Source: an uncultured Stomatobaculum sp.
GTDB lineage: Bacteria; Bacillota; Clostridia; Lachnospirales; Lachnospiraceae
Assembly: GCF_937924975.1 (NCBI RefSeq)
Contig: NZ_CALEYG010000015.1
Span: forward strand, 58,542 to 122,541
Direction of reading: 5' to 3'
Length of the DNA: 64,000 nt
The notes beneath the pieces are model-generated. The model did not search any database. It worked only from the letters and a program-made list of their open reading frames with translations, and was not told where the DNA came from. Position numbers and translations under genes: made by a program. This document shows, piece after piece, positions 1-8,610 of this stretch; the stretch's first letter is position 1; each line of letters opens with the position of its first letter.

Positions 1-39
1 GCTTCTTCGGCAAGTAAATCAAAAAATGAAACTCTGCGG

Positions 40-69
40 CACCTCCCGTTTCGGCGGGAGGTGTTTTTT
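40..69 (+). terminator. Rho-independent terminator of an upstream gene
   Basis: A perfect 9-bp stem (40-48 with 55-63) closes a 6-nt loop and is followed by six T. It ends a transcript entering from the left. One frame ends in a TAA at 15-17, which could be the last codons of that gene, but too little is present to name it. Confidence 0.9.
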
Positions 70-82
70 GATTGTTGCAAAC

Positions 83-111
83 TTGAAGCATAGAAATACA
101 GATGATATAAT
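83..111 (+). promoter_or_regulatory. Sigma-A-type promoter for the TAXI-nrdR run
   Basis: TTGAAG (83-88) and a perfect TATAAT (106-111) are 17 bp apart. A 10-bp inverted repeat, AAACGCTGAA (116-125) with TTCAGCGTTT (153-162), lies just after the expected start of transcription and could fold in the leader or act as an operator. Confidence 0.75.
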
Positions 112-203
112 CAAAAAACGCTGAACCTACCGACTGTATTCTGCTTGCTTTTTTCAGCGTTTCCGAATTGATATTGATTCCGAAAACAGAGAGGAGCCGC
201 AGA

Positions 204-1190
204 ATGAAAGAAATGTCTGCCGCGAGGAAAAAGCGCGCGGTGATAGCGCTTTGCCTTGCTTTTTTATGCACCTTTTCCGCCTGTGCGGTACAGCGCGCAC
301 GTGCGAAAAAAGCGAAGAAATTCACCTGGCTTACGATGGGAACCGGGGACACCGGCGGCAGTCTGTATGCGAGCGGCGCGGATATCGCGAACGCTCTGCA
401 GAAGCGCAGTGAGACGCTCCGCTTTAATCTGAAAGCTTCGACCGGTTCGCCGGAAAATGTGAAGAGGCTGTTGGCGGGCGATGTGGATCTCGCGCTGATT
501 ACGGCGGATGTCGCGGCAGAAGCGAAAAACGAGCCGGGCGGCGAAGCTCTCCGCGTCATCGGGGCGGTTTTTCCGAGCGTGAGCCAGTGGATGGCTTTGG
601 AGGAGAGCGACCTTATGCGGGTTTCGGATTTAAAAGGGCTGCCGGTCGTTGTGGGACCCGAGGGGTCTGCGACGGAGCGCGCCGCGCGCGTCGCGTTGAA
701 GGCGCTGCAGATACCGGAAGAGGGCTTTTCCGTGAATGCCGGCATCGGCTCCGGGGCGGATCTCGTCCTCTCAGGGCGGGCAAAGGCGGTACACGCGCTC
801 TCCGGCATTCCGGCGCCGGGACTGGAAAAGCTCGCGACCGCTAAAAAGAGCAAGTTGCTCCGCTATGACGCAGCGGAAATTCAGAAAATTCTCGCCGCCG
901 AGCCGCAATATTTTGCGACTGTAATTCCGAAGGGCAGTTATCCCGGCCAGGACGAAGATATTCCGAGCTTCGGCGTCAAATGCCTGCTCTGCGTGCGCGC
1001 GGATATGGATGAGGCGCTTGTCTATCAGCTTACAGAGCAACTGTATGCCGCACTGCCCGAACTTTCGAAAAAACGCCCGGGATTTGCGAATGTCACCGAC
1101 AAAGCATTTTATCTGGAAGAGTTGCCGTTACCGTTGCATGACGGCGCCCTGCGATATTACCGAGACCAGGGTCTCACGGAGGAAAAATAA
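204..1190 (+). CDS. TAXI-family TRAP transporter solute-binding lipoprotein
   Basis: The 328-residue protein starts with a charged stretch, a hydrophobic signal and a lipobox (FSAC, Cys near residue 26), so it should be a lipid-anchored extracytoplasmic binding protein. The mature part opens with the TAXI pattern MGTGDTGGSLYASGADIA, followed by the typical 'STGSPEN ... GDVDLALITADVA' block. TAXI proteins bind small organic acids for TRAP transporters. The ATG at 204 is chosen because GAGGAG (191-196) precedes it; the in-frame start at 168 has no good site and would spoil the signal peptide. No TRAP membrane subunit is visible in the window, so its partner is elsewhere or absent. nrdR begins two bases after its stop. 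Confidence 0.85.
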   Translation: MKEMSAARKKRAVIALCLAFLCTFSACAVQRARAKKAKKFTWLTMGTGDTGGSLYASGADIANALQKRSETLRFNLKASTGSPENVKRLLAGDVDLALITADVAAEAKNEPGGEALRVIGAVFPSVSQWMALEESDLMRVSDLKGLPVVVGPEGSATERAARVALKALQIPEEGFSVNAGIGSGADLVLSGRAKAVHALSGIPAPGLEKLATAKKSKLLRYDAAEIQKILAAEPQYFATVIPKGSYPGQDEDIPSFGVKCLLCVRADMDEALVYQLTEQLYAALPELSKKRPGFANVTDKAFYLEELPLPLHDGALRYYRDQGLTEEK

Positions 1191-1192
1191 AA

Positions 1193-1657
1193 ATGAAATG
1201 CCCGTTTTGCAATGCGCCCGATACGCGCGTCATTGATTCCCGCCCCGCGGACGAAAATGCGACCATACGGCGGCGTCGGCAGTGTGAGCGCTGCGGCAAG
1301 CGCTTTACGACCTATGAGAAGCCGGAGACCATGCCGCTCATGATTATCAAGAAGGATAACTCGCGGGAAGCCTATGACCGCGCGAAGATTGAGCGCGGCA
1401 TTGTGAGTTCCTGCCACAAGCGTCCCATCAGCTCGGCACAGATCACGACGATGACCGATGCAATCGAGACCGCGCTCTTTAATCGCGAGGAGAGAGAAAT
1501 TCCCTCGACGGTTATCGGCGAGATGGTCATGGAGCAGTTAAAGAAGGTGGATCCGGTCGCCTATGTGCGCTTTGCCTCGGTCTACCGGGAGTTTGAGGAT
1601 GTCAACACCTTTATGGCGGAGATCAACAAGCTCATCTCGCAGAAGGAGCAGGCATGA
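1193..1657 (+). CDS. nrdR: Transcriptional repressor NrdR
   Basis: This 154-aa protein has the full NrdR layout. An N-terminal zinc ribbon uses C3, C6, C31 and C34 (start MKCPFCN, then CERCGKRF), and an ATP-cone domain follows from about residue 49. NrdR senses ATP/dATP and represses ribonucleotide reductase genes by binding NrdR boxes. Length matches the family. No ribonucleotide reductase gene is in the window, so it acts in trans. It follows the TAXI gene after two bases and its stop overlaps the start of the next gene by 4 nt, so it is translated as part of a polycistronic message. Confidence 0.96.
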   Translation: MKCPFCNAPDTRVIDSRPADENATIRRRRQCERCGKRFTTYEKPETMPLMIIKKDNSREAYDRAKIERGIVSSCHKRPISSAQITTMTDAIETALFNREEREIPSTVIGEMVMEQLKKVDPVAYVRFASVYREFEDVNTFMAEINKLISQKEQA

Positions 1658-2157
1658 GTGTCTTTTTCCCCGAAGAAGAAGTGCGCTCTGTCTATGACTT
1701 CCCCTTTGAGAGCCTGACGGCGCGCGGCATACGCGGCATTGTCTTTGACATTGACAATACCCTGGTGCCGCCGGATGCGCCGGCAGATGCGCGCTGCCGT
1801 GCGCTGATGCAGCGTCTGAAGGCCGCAGGGTTCCGGATGTGTCTGGTCTCGAACAACAAGGCCTCGCGCATTCTCCCGTTTGCAACGGCTGTGAACCTCC
1901 CGTATGTGGAGCGCGCCTTAAAACCCCGGCGGTACGGGTACCGGAAGGCCATGGCGCGCATGGGCACATCGCCCGGCGAGACCATCGCAATCGGCGACCA
2001 GCTTTTCACGGACATCTGGGGCGCCAACCGCGCGGGGATGCACAGTCTTCTCGTACAGCCGATGGAGCCGCGCGAAGAGATACAGATTCGTCTGAAACGA
2101 CTCCTCGAGCGCCCCGTGCTCGCACTTTACCGGAGAAAGAAGGGAACCGGGAAATGA
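1654..2157 (+). CDS. YqeG-family HAD IIIA-type phosphatase
   Basis: The 167-aa protein carries the HAD motif I DIDNTL (about residues 31-36 in GIVFDIDNTLVPPDAP), motif II serine in CLVSNN, a lysine/arginine region (ALKPRRYGYRKAM) and motif IV-like GDQLFTDIWGAN. This matches the YqeG family of soluble HAD phosphatases, which in Firmicutes are often encoded beside aroE, as here. The substrate is unknown; related plant and fungal proteins dephosphorylate phosphatidylglycerophosphate. Start and stop codons overlap both neighbours by 4 nt (nrdR and aroE), implying translational coupling. Confidence 0.9.
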   Translation: MSVFFPEEEVRSVYDFPFESLTARGIRGIVFDIDNTLVPPDAPADARCRALMQRLKAAGFRMCLVSNNKASRILPFATAVNLPYVERALKPRRYGYRKAMARMGTSPGETIAIGDQLFTDIWGANRAGMHSLLVQPMEPREEIQIRLKRLLERPVLALYRRKKGTGK

Positions 2158-3020
2158 TCGACGCAAAGACCAAAGTTCTCGGACTGCTCGCGCATCCGAT
2201 CGGGCACAGCCTGTCCCCGCTGATTCAGAATACGCTCGCGACAGTTTGCGGGGAAAATGTCGCGTATCTGCCCTTTGAAGTCAAAAATCCGGACGAACTC
2301 GGCGCGGCAATCCGCGGCGCGCACGCGCTCGGCATAGCGGGGTTCAATGTGACCGTTCCCTATAAGGAAGCTGTGATACCGTATCTCTGCGGCCTCAGTG
2401 AAGAGGCGAGACTGATCGGTGCCGTGAACACGCTGGTTCGGACCGAGGAGGGCTATGTCGGACACAACACCGACATTGCCGGCATGGCGGCCATGCTCGC
2501 GCGAAAAAATCTGCGGACAGAAGGCGCGCATATCCTGTTACTTGGTGCGGGCGGCGCGGCGCGGAGCGCGGCAGTGCTCGCTGCGACGGGCGGGGCTGCC
2601 GAACTGGTGATTTTGAACCGGAACACCGCGCGCGCGGAGGGACTCGCAAAGGCTGTGCGTGACATCAATCCGTCCCTGACAGTGCGGGCGGCGGCACTCG
2701 AGCACTGGCGTGAGCTTCGGGGCAACGACTATCTCTGCATTCAGTGCACGAGTGTCGGCATGTGGCCGAACGCTGAAGAGAGCATTGTGGAAGACCCGCG
2801 GTTTTTCGAGAAGCTCTCGGCGGCCGCAGACATTGTCTATACGCCGGAGGAGACAGGGTTTTTGCACCTTGCCCGCGCGGCGGGAAAACCGGTCGCCGGC
2901 GGCCTCGCAATGCTGATTTCCCAGGGGGTGCATGCCTTTTCGCTCTGGACGGGCAAGCGGTGCACGGCGGAACAGGAGAAGCAGCTCCTGACGCTCGCCA
3001 AAGGAGCGCTTCCGGCCTAG
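2154..3020 (+). CDS. aroE: Shikimate dehydrogenase (NADP+)
   Basis: AroE reduces 3-dehydroshikimate to shikimate in chorismate synthesis. The 288-aa protein shows the substrate site GHSLSPLIQN, the catalytic-lysine motif NVTVPYKE, GAVNT, GHNTDIAG, a dinucleotide-binding loop LLGAGGAARS, NRN for NADP and the late motif ISQGVHAFSLWTG. The ATG at 2154 overlaps the YqeG stop in the form ATGA. The longer open frame to the left only reads through YqeG in another phase. No other shikimate-pathway gene is nearby. A separate promoter for efp follows. Confidence 0.96.
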   Translation: MIDAKTKVLGLLAHPIGHSLSPLIQNTLATVCGENVAYLPFEVKNPDELGAAIRGAHALGIAGFNVTVPYKEAVIPYLCGLSEEARLIGAVNTLVRTEEGYVGHNTDIAGMAAMLARKNLRTEGAHILLLGAGGAARSAAVLAATGGAAELVILNRNTARAEGLAKAVRDINPSLTVRAAALEHWRELRGNDYLCIQCTSVGMWPNAEESIVEDPRFFEKLSAAADIVYTPEETGFLHLARAAGKPVAGGLAMLISQGVHAFSLWTGKRCTAEQEKQLLTLAKGALPA

Positions 3021-3038
3021 GGAAAAGCGGAAAAAAGC

Positions 3039-3067
3039 TTGCGAAAAGTTTTTGCCTATCGTAGAAT
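3039..3067 (+). promoter_or_regulatory. Promoter of efp
   Basis: TTGCGA (3039-3044) and TAGAAT (3062-3067) are separated by 17 bp, placing the start of transcription about 35 nt before the efp ATG. Confidence 0.7.
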
Positions 3068-3108
3068 ACAGTAGACTATTTGGGAACGAATGGATGGAGG
3101 GTTAACTT

Positions 3109-3672
3109 ATGATTTCTGCAGGTGATTTCAGAAACGGCATCACGCTCGAGATTGACAACGCGGTCTATCAGATCATTGAATTCCAGCATGTGAAGCCGGG
3201 CAAGGGCGCAGCGTTCGTGCGCACCAAGATTAAAAACGTGATGACAGGAGCTGTGACTGAGCGCACCTTCCGTCCGACGGAGAAATTCCCCGCCGCACGC
3301 ATTGACCGCGTTGAGATGCAGTATCTCTATGCGGACGACGACATGTACAATTTCATGAACACCGAGACCTACGATCAGATTTCGCTGAACAAGGATCTGA
3401 TCGGCGATGCGCTGAAGTTCGTCAAGGAGAACGAGATGGTCAAGGTTGTCTCCTACAACGGCAATGTGTTCTCGGTCGAGCCGCCGCTCTTTGTGGAGCT
3501 GGAGGTCACGGAGACTGAGCCGGGCTTTGCGGGCAACACGGCAACCGGCGCGCAGAAGCCGGCGACGGTCGAGACCGGTGCACAGATTTCCGTGCCGCTC
3601 TTTGTCGGCATCGGCGATCGCGTCAAGATCGACACCCGCACGGGCGAGTATCTCGGCAGAGCGCAGAACTAA
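3109..3672 (+). CDS. efp: Translation elongation factor P
   Basis: EF-P enters the ribosomal E site and relieves stalling at polyproline stretches. The 187-aa protein has the three expected beta-barrel domains. The tip loop of domain I reads HVKPGKGAAFVR, placing the modified lysine at position 32 as in Bacillus-type EF-P. The C-terminal signature GDRVKIDTRTGEYLGRA is intact. An AGGG-type site precedes the ATG. No modification enzyme gene (epmA, or an obvious ymfI) is in the window. A weak hairpin separates it from argS. Confidence 0.97.
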   Translation: MISAGDFRNGITLEIDNAVYQIIEFQHVKPGKGAAFVRTKIKNVMTGAVTERTFRPTEKFPAARIDRVEMQYLYADDDMYNFMNTETYDQISLNKDLIGDALKFVKENEMVKVVSYNGNVFSVEPPLFVELEVTETEPGFAGNTATGAQKPATVETGAQISVPLFVGIGDRVKIDTRTGEYLGRAQN

Positions 3673-3690
3673 AAGACAGACTTGCGAAGG

Positions 3691-3716
3691 GCAGCCCGAT
3701 GCCGGGCTGCTCTTCT
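3691..3716 (+). terminator. Weak terminator or attenuator-like hairpin between efp and argS
   Basis: GCAGCCC (3691-3697) pairs with GGGCTGC (3704-3710) and is followed by TCTTCTT rather than a clean T run. It may only partly end efp transcription, leaving argS readable from the efp promoter. Confidence 0.45.
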
Positions 3717-3734
3717 TCACATTGGGGGAAAGAT

Positions 3735-5507
3735 ATGGCAGTGAAAACAATCTTGGAAGAAATGAACGAGAGTGTGGCGCGCGCCTTTGCGGCAGTCGGC
3801 TATCCGGAGGCCGGCGCTTCTGTGCAACTCTCAAACCGCCCGGATCTCTGCGAGTACCAGTGCAACGGCGCCATGGCGGTCGCAAAGAAGGCCGGCAAGC
3901 GGCCGCTCGAGGTCGCCGAGGCAGTTGCCGCGGAACTGAAGAAAGAGAGCCTTTTCTCGGAAGTCGGCGCCGTGCCGCCGGGCTTCATCAACCTCCGCGT
4001 GAGCCCGGACGCGCTCGCAACGGCGGTGCGTGCCCTCCGGGAGCAGCCGCAGTGCGGCGCAGTGCGCGATGAGAACAGAAAGATTGTCGTCGACTACGGC
4101 GGCGCAAATGTCGCAAAGCCGCTCCACGTGGGACATCTGCGCTCGGCCATCATCGGCGAGGCCTTGAAGCGCATGGGCGCATTTTTCGGAAACGAGATGA
4201 TAGGCGATGTGCACCTCGGCGACTGGGGGCTCCAGATGGGACTTATCATTGAGGAGCTGCGCCGCCGGAAGCCGGAACTCCCGTATTTTGACGAGAGCCA
4301 TACGGGCGACTATCCGGAAGAAGCGCCGTTTACGATTTCCGAGCTCGAGGAGATTTACCCGACCGCGAGCAAGCGCTCCAAGGAGGACGAGGCCTTTGCC
4401 GAGGCAGCCCACCTTGCGACCTTGAAACTGCAGAGCGGCGATCCGGGTTTTACGGCGCTCTGGAAGCACATTCTCCGCATCTCGAAGGCGGATTTAAAGA
4501 AGAACTACGATGCGCTTGCGGTCTCGTTTGAACTCTGGAAAGGTGAGTCCGACGCGCAGCCCTTTATCCCGGCGCTTCTCGAAGACCTTGAGAAGCGCGG
4601 CATTGCGAGAAGCTCCGAGGGCGCGCTCGTCGTGGACATCGCGGAGCCCGGCGACAAGAAGGAACTGCCGCCCTGCATTGTCCGGAAGTCGGACGGCGCT
4701 GCGCTCTATGCGACGAGCGATCTGGCGACCCTCATTGACCGCGAGGCGACCCTCTCGCCGGACTGCTACATCTACATTGCGGACAAGCGCCAGGAACTCC
4801 ACTACACGCAGTTTTTCCGCGTCGCGCGGAAGGCGGGCATCGTTCCCCCGGCGCACGAGCTCATCTACATCGGCTTCGGCACGATGAACGGCAAGGACGG
4901 AAAGCCCTTCAAGACAAGAGAGGGCGGTGTGATGCGCCTTGAGACCTTGATCCGGGAGATTCGGGAGGCAGTCTCGACCCGCATCGCGGAGAATCCGGAG
5001 ATTTCGCCCGAGGAGGCAGAGAAGACCTCGAAGACGGTAGCACTCGCCGCGCTGAAATATGCGGATCTCTCGAACCAGGCCTCGAAGGACTATGTCTTTG
5101 ACCTCGAGCGCTTTGCATCGTTTGAGGGAAACACCGGCCCCTACATTCTCTACACGGCGGTCCGGATTAAGTCTATCCTTAAAAAGTATGCGAACCAAGG
5201 CGGCGCAGCCATCACAGCGGCGGATTTACGACCGGCGGAGAGCGAGAGCGAAAAGGCGCTCTTCCTCGATTTGGCGCGCTATCCGGAAGTGCTGCGCGCG
5301 GCCTGGAAGGAACTCGCGCCGCACCGCATCTGCCAGTATCTCTACGAGCTCTCGAATCACTTCAATTCCTTCTACCATGCGGTTCGCATTCTGCAGGAGC
5401 CGAACGAGGAGAAGAAGCGCGCTTACCTCGCACTGATTCAGACCGCCGAGATTGTCATTGCATATTGTCTCGGTGTGCTCGGCATGGAAGTGCCGGAGCG
5501 CATGTAA
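3735..5507 (+). CDS. argS: Arginyl-tRNA synthetase
   Basis: ArgRS charges tRNA-Arg. The 590-aa protein has the N-terminal Add1 domain, the class I HIGH motif as HVGH (residues 131-134 in GANVAKPLHVGHLRSA), the ArgRS-typical replacement of KMSKS by GKPFKTREGG, and the C-terminal anticodon-binding helical domain ending GVLGMEVPERM. GGGGGAA at 3724-3730 supports the ATG at 3735; the open frame begins 36 nt earlier but lacks a ribosome binding site there. Length is normal for bacterial ArgRS. A clear terminator follows. Confidence 0.97.
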   Translation: MAVKTILEEMNESVARAFAAVGYPEAGASVQLSNRPDLCEYQCNGAMAVAKKAGKRPLEVAEAVAAELKKESLFSEVGAVPPGFINLRVSPDALATAVRALREQPQCGAVRDENRKIVVDYGGANVAKPLHVGHLRSAIIGEALKRMGAFFGNEMIGDVHLGDWGLQMGLIIEELRRRKPELPYFDESHTGDYPEEAPFTISELEEIYPTASKRSKEDEAFAEAAHLATLKLQSGDPGFTALWKHILRISKADLKKNYDALAVSFELWKGESDAQPFIPALLEDLEKRGIARSSEGALVVDIAEPGDKKELPPCIVRKSDGAALYATSDLATLIDREATLSPDCYIYIADKRQELHYTQFFRVARKAGIVPPAHELIYIGFGTMNGKDGKPFKTREGGVMRLETLIREIREAVSTRIAENPEISPEEAEKTSKTVALAALKYADLSNQASKDYVFDLERFASFEGNTGPYILYTAVRIKSILKKYANQGGAAITAADLRPAESESEKALFLDLARYPEVLRAAWKELAPHRICQYLYELSNHFNSFYHAVRILQEPNEEKKRAYLALIQTAEIVIAYCLGVLGMEVPERM

Positions 5508-5530
5508 AAATGCGACGCTTGTATGGAAAA

Positions 5531-5556
5531 AAAACCACGCTTTGCGTGGTTTTTCT
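5531..5556 (+). terminator. Rho-independent terminator of argS
   Basis: AACCACGC (5533-5540) pairs with GCGTGGTT (5544-5551) around a 3-nt loop, with T-rich sequence after the stem and an A run before it. Confidence 0.9.
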
Positions 5557-5576
5557 TAATTGTGCCGTTGTCGGCA

Positions 5577-5585
5577 TGTTATAAT
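5577..5585 (+). promoter_or_regulatory. Extended -10 promoter of the rnf operon
   Basis: TGT-TATAAT at 5577-5585 is a perfect -10 with the TGn extension. No good -35 sits 17 bp upstream (TTAATT at 5556-5561 is 18 bp away), which fits an extended -10 promoter. Confidence 0.65.
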
Positions 5586-5630
5586 ATTAACGCAGAGAGT
5601 AACAGAATCTGAAAGAAAGAGGGTAGTCAG

Positions 5631-6995
5631 ATGGGATTGGCAACTTTTCGAGGTGGCGTCCATCCGTTTGAGGGCAAGGAGCTCTCGATGGACAGAGCTG
5701 TCACAGTGCTGAAACCGACTTCCGGCGAGATGGTGTATCCCCTCTCGCAGCACATCGGCGCACCGGCCAAGGCGATTGTCAAGGTCGGCGATGAGGTGCT
5801 GGTGGGACAGAAAATCGCCGAGGCAGGCGGTTTTATCTCGGCGGTCGTGGTCAGCTCCGTGTCGGGAAAAGTAAAGAAGATTGAGCCCCGCGTCACGGCA
5901 GGCGGCGCGAAGAGCATCTCAATCGTGATCGAGAACGACGGCCAGTATACGGCGGTCGAGGGCCTCGGCGAAGACAGGGATGCGACAAAGCTCAGCAAGC
6001 AGGAAATCCGGGACATTGTGCGGGAAGCCGGCATTGTGGGTCTCGGCGGTGCGGGCTTTCCGACCAATGTAAAGCTCACACCGAAGGACGAGTCGAAGAT
6101 CGACTATATCATTGTGAACGGCGCAGAGTGCGAGCCCTATCTGACCTGCGACTATCGCATGATGATGGAGGAGCCGGAGCGGCTGATCGGCGGCATCAAG
6201 GTCATGCTGCAGCTCTTCGAGAACGCGAAGGCGGTGATCGGTGTCGAGAACAACAAGCCGAAGGCCATCGAGAAGCTCCGCGCACTCGTGAAAGACGAGC
6301 CGAAGATTTCGGTTGAGGCGCTCCGGACCAAGTACCCGCAGGGCGGCGAGCGCTCGCTGATTTACGCGGTGACCGGCAGAGAGATCAACTCCTCGATGCT
6401 TCCGGCGGATGCGGGCTGTGTCGTGGACAATGTGAACACGGTCATGGCAATCTACGATGCGGTCTGTAAGAAGACGCCGATTCTGGAGCGCGTCATCACG
6501 ATTACGGGCGACGCAATCAAGGAGCCGCAGAACTTCAAGGTCAGAACCGGCATGAACTACAACGACATCATTGAGGCGGCCGGCGGTTTCAAAGCGGACC
6601 CGAAGAAGATTCTCTCGGGCGGTCCGATGATGGGACAGGCGATGTACACGACCGATGTCCCGGTCACAAAGAATTCCTCCTCGCTGACCTGCTTCCTCGA
6701 GGACGAGGTCGAGAAGAATCCGGAGAGCCCGTGCATCCGCTGCGGACGCTGCGGCGAGGTATGTCCCGAGTTCCTGGTTCCGGTGCTTATGATGAAGAGT
6801 TGCATGAACGGCGACAGCGCGGGCTATGAGAAGCTCTACGGCATGGAGTGCATCGAGTGCGGCAGCTGTTCCTACATCTGTCCCGCGAGACGCCCGCTGA
6901 CCCAGGCATTCAAGCAGATGAAGCGCCGCATCGGCGAAGAGCGGCGGCAGAAGGCTGCCGCAGAGAAGGCAGCGGGCGGAAAGGAGACAAAGTAA
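5631..6995 (+). CDS. rnfC: Rnf complex subunit RnfC
   Basis: RnfC is the membrane-associated NADH-oxidising subunit of the Rnf complex, which couples ferredoxin:NAD+ electron transfer to Na+ or H+ translocation. The 454-aa protein begins with the family start TFRGGVHPFEGKEL, has the glycine-rich NADH/FMN region (GIVGLGGAGFPTNVKL) and ends with two [4Fe-4S] motifs, CIRCGRCGEVCP and CIECGSCSYICP. GAAAGAGGG precedes the ATG. It is the first gene of an rnfCDGEAB cluster, and rnfD starts three bases after its stop. The short charged tail resembles clostridial RnfC rather than the long proteobacterial form. Confidence 0.97.
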   Translation: MGLATFRGGVHPFEGKELSMDRAVTVLKPTSGEMVYPLSQHIGAPAKAIVKVGDEVLVGQKIAEAGGFISAVVVSSVSGKVKKIEPRVTAGGAKSISIVIENDGQYTAVEGLGEDRDATKLSKQEIRDIVREAGIVGLGGAGFPTNVKLTPKDESKIDYIIVNGAECEPYLTCDYRMMMEEPERLIGGIKVMLQLFENAKAVIGVENNKPKAIEKLRALVKDEPKISVEALRTKYPQGGERSLIYAVTGREINSSMLPADAGCVVDNVNTVMAIYDAVCKKTPILERVITITGDAIKEPQNFKVRTGMNYNDIIEAAGGFKADPKKILSGGPMMGQAMYTTDVPVTKNSSSLTCFLEDEVEKNPESPCIRCGRCGEVCPEFLVPVLMMKSCMNGDSAGYEKLYGMECIECGSCSYICPARRPLTQAFKQMKRRIGEERRQKAAAEKAAGGKETK

Positions 6996-6998
6996 GCG

Positions 6999-7964
6999 AT
7001 GAATGTATTAAACGTTTCCGCCTCTCCGCATGTGAGAGACCGCGCTTCGACGCGGGAGATTATGTTGGATGTCTGTATCGCGATGATTCCGACCGCGGTC
7101 TACGGCGTGGTACAGTTCGGCATCCATTCGTTCTTCGTGATTCTGGTGACCGTTCTGGCGGCGGTGCTCTCCGAGTACCTCTGGCAGCGCGGCATGAAAA
7201 AAGAAGTGACAATTACGGATTGCTCGGCGGTTGTCACGGGACTCATTCTCGCGCTCAACATGCCGCCGGAGATTCCGCTCTGGATTCCGGCGCTCGGCGC
7301 AGTCTTTGCAATCATCATCGCAAAGCAGATGTTCGGCGGTCTCGGCCAGAACTTCATGAACCCGGCGCTCGCCGGCAGATGTTTCCTGCTGATTTCGCTT
7401 GCGAAGTACATGAACAACTTCACGTCGAAGCCGATTAACTTCGATGCGACGACGGGCGCAACACCGCTCGCTGTCATGAAGACCGCCTTAAAGGCCGGCA
7501 CCCCGGCGACGGCGGATGTGAATCTGTTCCAGCTCTTCGTGGGACATATTCCGGGCACCATCGGTGAAGTTTCTGCGATTGCCCTGCTCCTCGGCGCGGC
7601 CTATCTGCTCTGGAGAAAGGTCATCAGCTTTGAGATTCCGGTCATCTACATTGTGACGACCGCAATCTTTGTGTTTATCTTCGGCGAGCACAGCCTGAAC
7701 TACGTTCTCGCGCAGGTGCTCGGCGGCGGTCTGATTTTCGGTGCGTTCTTCATGGCGACCGACTATGCGTCGACGCCGCTCACCAAGAAGGGCCAGATGA
7801 TTTATGCCGTCATCATCGGCATTCTGACCGGCCTCTTCCGTATCTTCGGTACGGGCGCCGAGGGCGTTTCTTACTCCATCATCATCGGCAATATGCTTTC
7901 GCCGCTCATTGAAGGCGCTACGATTCCGAAGGCATTCGGCAGAAGGGAGGCAAAAAAAGCATGA
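6999..7964 (+). CDS. rnfD: Rnf complex subunit RnfD
   Basis: RnfD is an integral membrane subunit carrying covalent FMN. The 321-aa sequence shows many transmembrane helices and the flavinylation motif T-G-A-T at about 152-155 in DATTGATPLAV, with the last Thr expected to hold FMN. GGLGQNFMNPALAGR, typical of RnfD/NqrB, is present. It lies between rnfC and rnfG, overlapping rnfG by 4 nt. No apbE flavin transferase is seen in the window. Confidence 0.97.
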   Translation: MNVLNVSASPHVRDRASTREIMLDVCIAMIPTAVYGVVQFGIHSFFVILVTVLAAVLSEYLWQRGMKKEVTITDCSAVVTGLILALNMPPEIPLWIPALGAVFAIIIAKQMFGGLGQNFMNPALAGRCFLLISLAKYMNNFTSKPINFDATTGATPLAVMKTALKAGTPATADVNLFQLFVGHIPGTIGEVSAIALLLGAAYLLWRKVISFEIPVIYIVTTAIFVFIFGEHSLNYVLAQVLGGGLIFGAFFMATDYASTPLTKKGQMIYAVIIGILTGLFRIFGTGAEGVSYSIIIGNMLSPLIEGATIPKAFGRREAKKA

Positions 7965-8593
7965 GCAAGACAAAAGAGACTTCGTTTGTGAGCGATGCAC
8001 TGCGCCTCATGCTGATCACGGTGATTGCAGGTCTTCTGCTCGGCATTGTCTACACGGTGACCTACGAGCCGATTCAGGCAGCACAGAATGCGGCGACCAT
8101 CGCGGCTTACAAGCAGGTATTTCCGGATGCCGCGGACTTTAAGGAGAATCCGGACAGCGACAAGCTGATTGCGGCAGATGCGGCTTCTCTTGCGGAGCAG
8201 GGCTTCGGCAATGTCATGATTGACAAAGTGGTCGATGCGGTCGATGCGAGCGGCAATGTCGTCGGTCACATCATCAACGCAGGTTCGAAGGACGGCTACG
8301 GCGGTCTGGTCTCGATTTCGGTCGGCATCCAGGCCGACAACAAGACGGTGAACGGCATTGCGTTCCTTACAATCGCGGAGTCGGCGGGTCTCGGCATGAA
8401 TGCGCGCGACACCGACTGGTACAAACAGTTCAACGGCAAGAAGGGTGAGAAGTTTACGGTCACCAAGGCCGGTGACGGCGAGCTTGACAACGACAAGATC
8501 AACGCAATCTCCGGTGCGACGATTACCTCTCGCGCCGTGACCAATTCCGTCAACGCAGCGCTTTACTTCGTGAATAACGGCTTAAATCAGTGA
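7961..8593 (+). CDS. rnfG: Rnf complex subunit RnfG
   Basis: RnfG is a single-span membrane subunit with an extracytoplasmic FMN-binding domain. The 210-aa protein has one N-terminal membrane segment (about 15-33) and the flavinylation motif SGAT at 184-187 (ISGATITSRAVT), where T187 should carry covalent FMN. The central EsAGLGMNARD element is also typical. Its ATG overlaps the rnfD stop. Confidence 0.96.
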   Translation: MSKTKETSFVSDALRLMLITVIAGLLLGIVYTVTYEPIQAAQNAATIAAYKQVFPDAADFKENPDSDKLIAADAASLAEQGFGNVMIDKVVDAVDASGNVVGHIINAGSKDGYGGLVSISVGIQADNKTVNGIAFLTIAESAGLGMNARDTDWYKQFNGKKGEKFTVTKAGDGELDNDKINAISGATITSRAVTNSVNAALYFVNNGLNQ

Positions 8594-8610
8594 GAGGGGG
8601 AAAAGATTCC

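Noticed and set aside
1839..2153. Upstream extension of aroE
   Set aside because: It overlaps the YqeG gene in another phase; AroE begins at the ATG at 2154 by motif and coupling.
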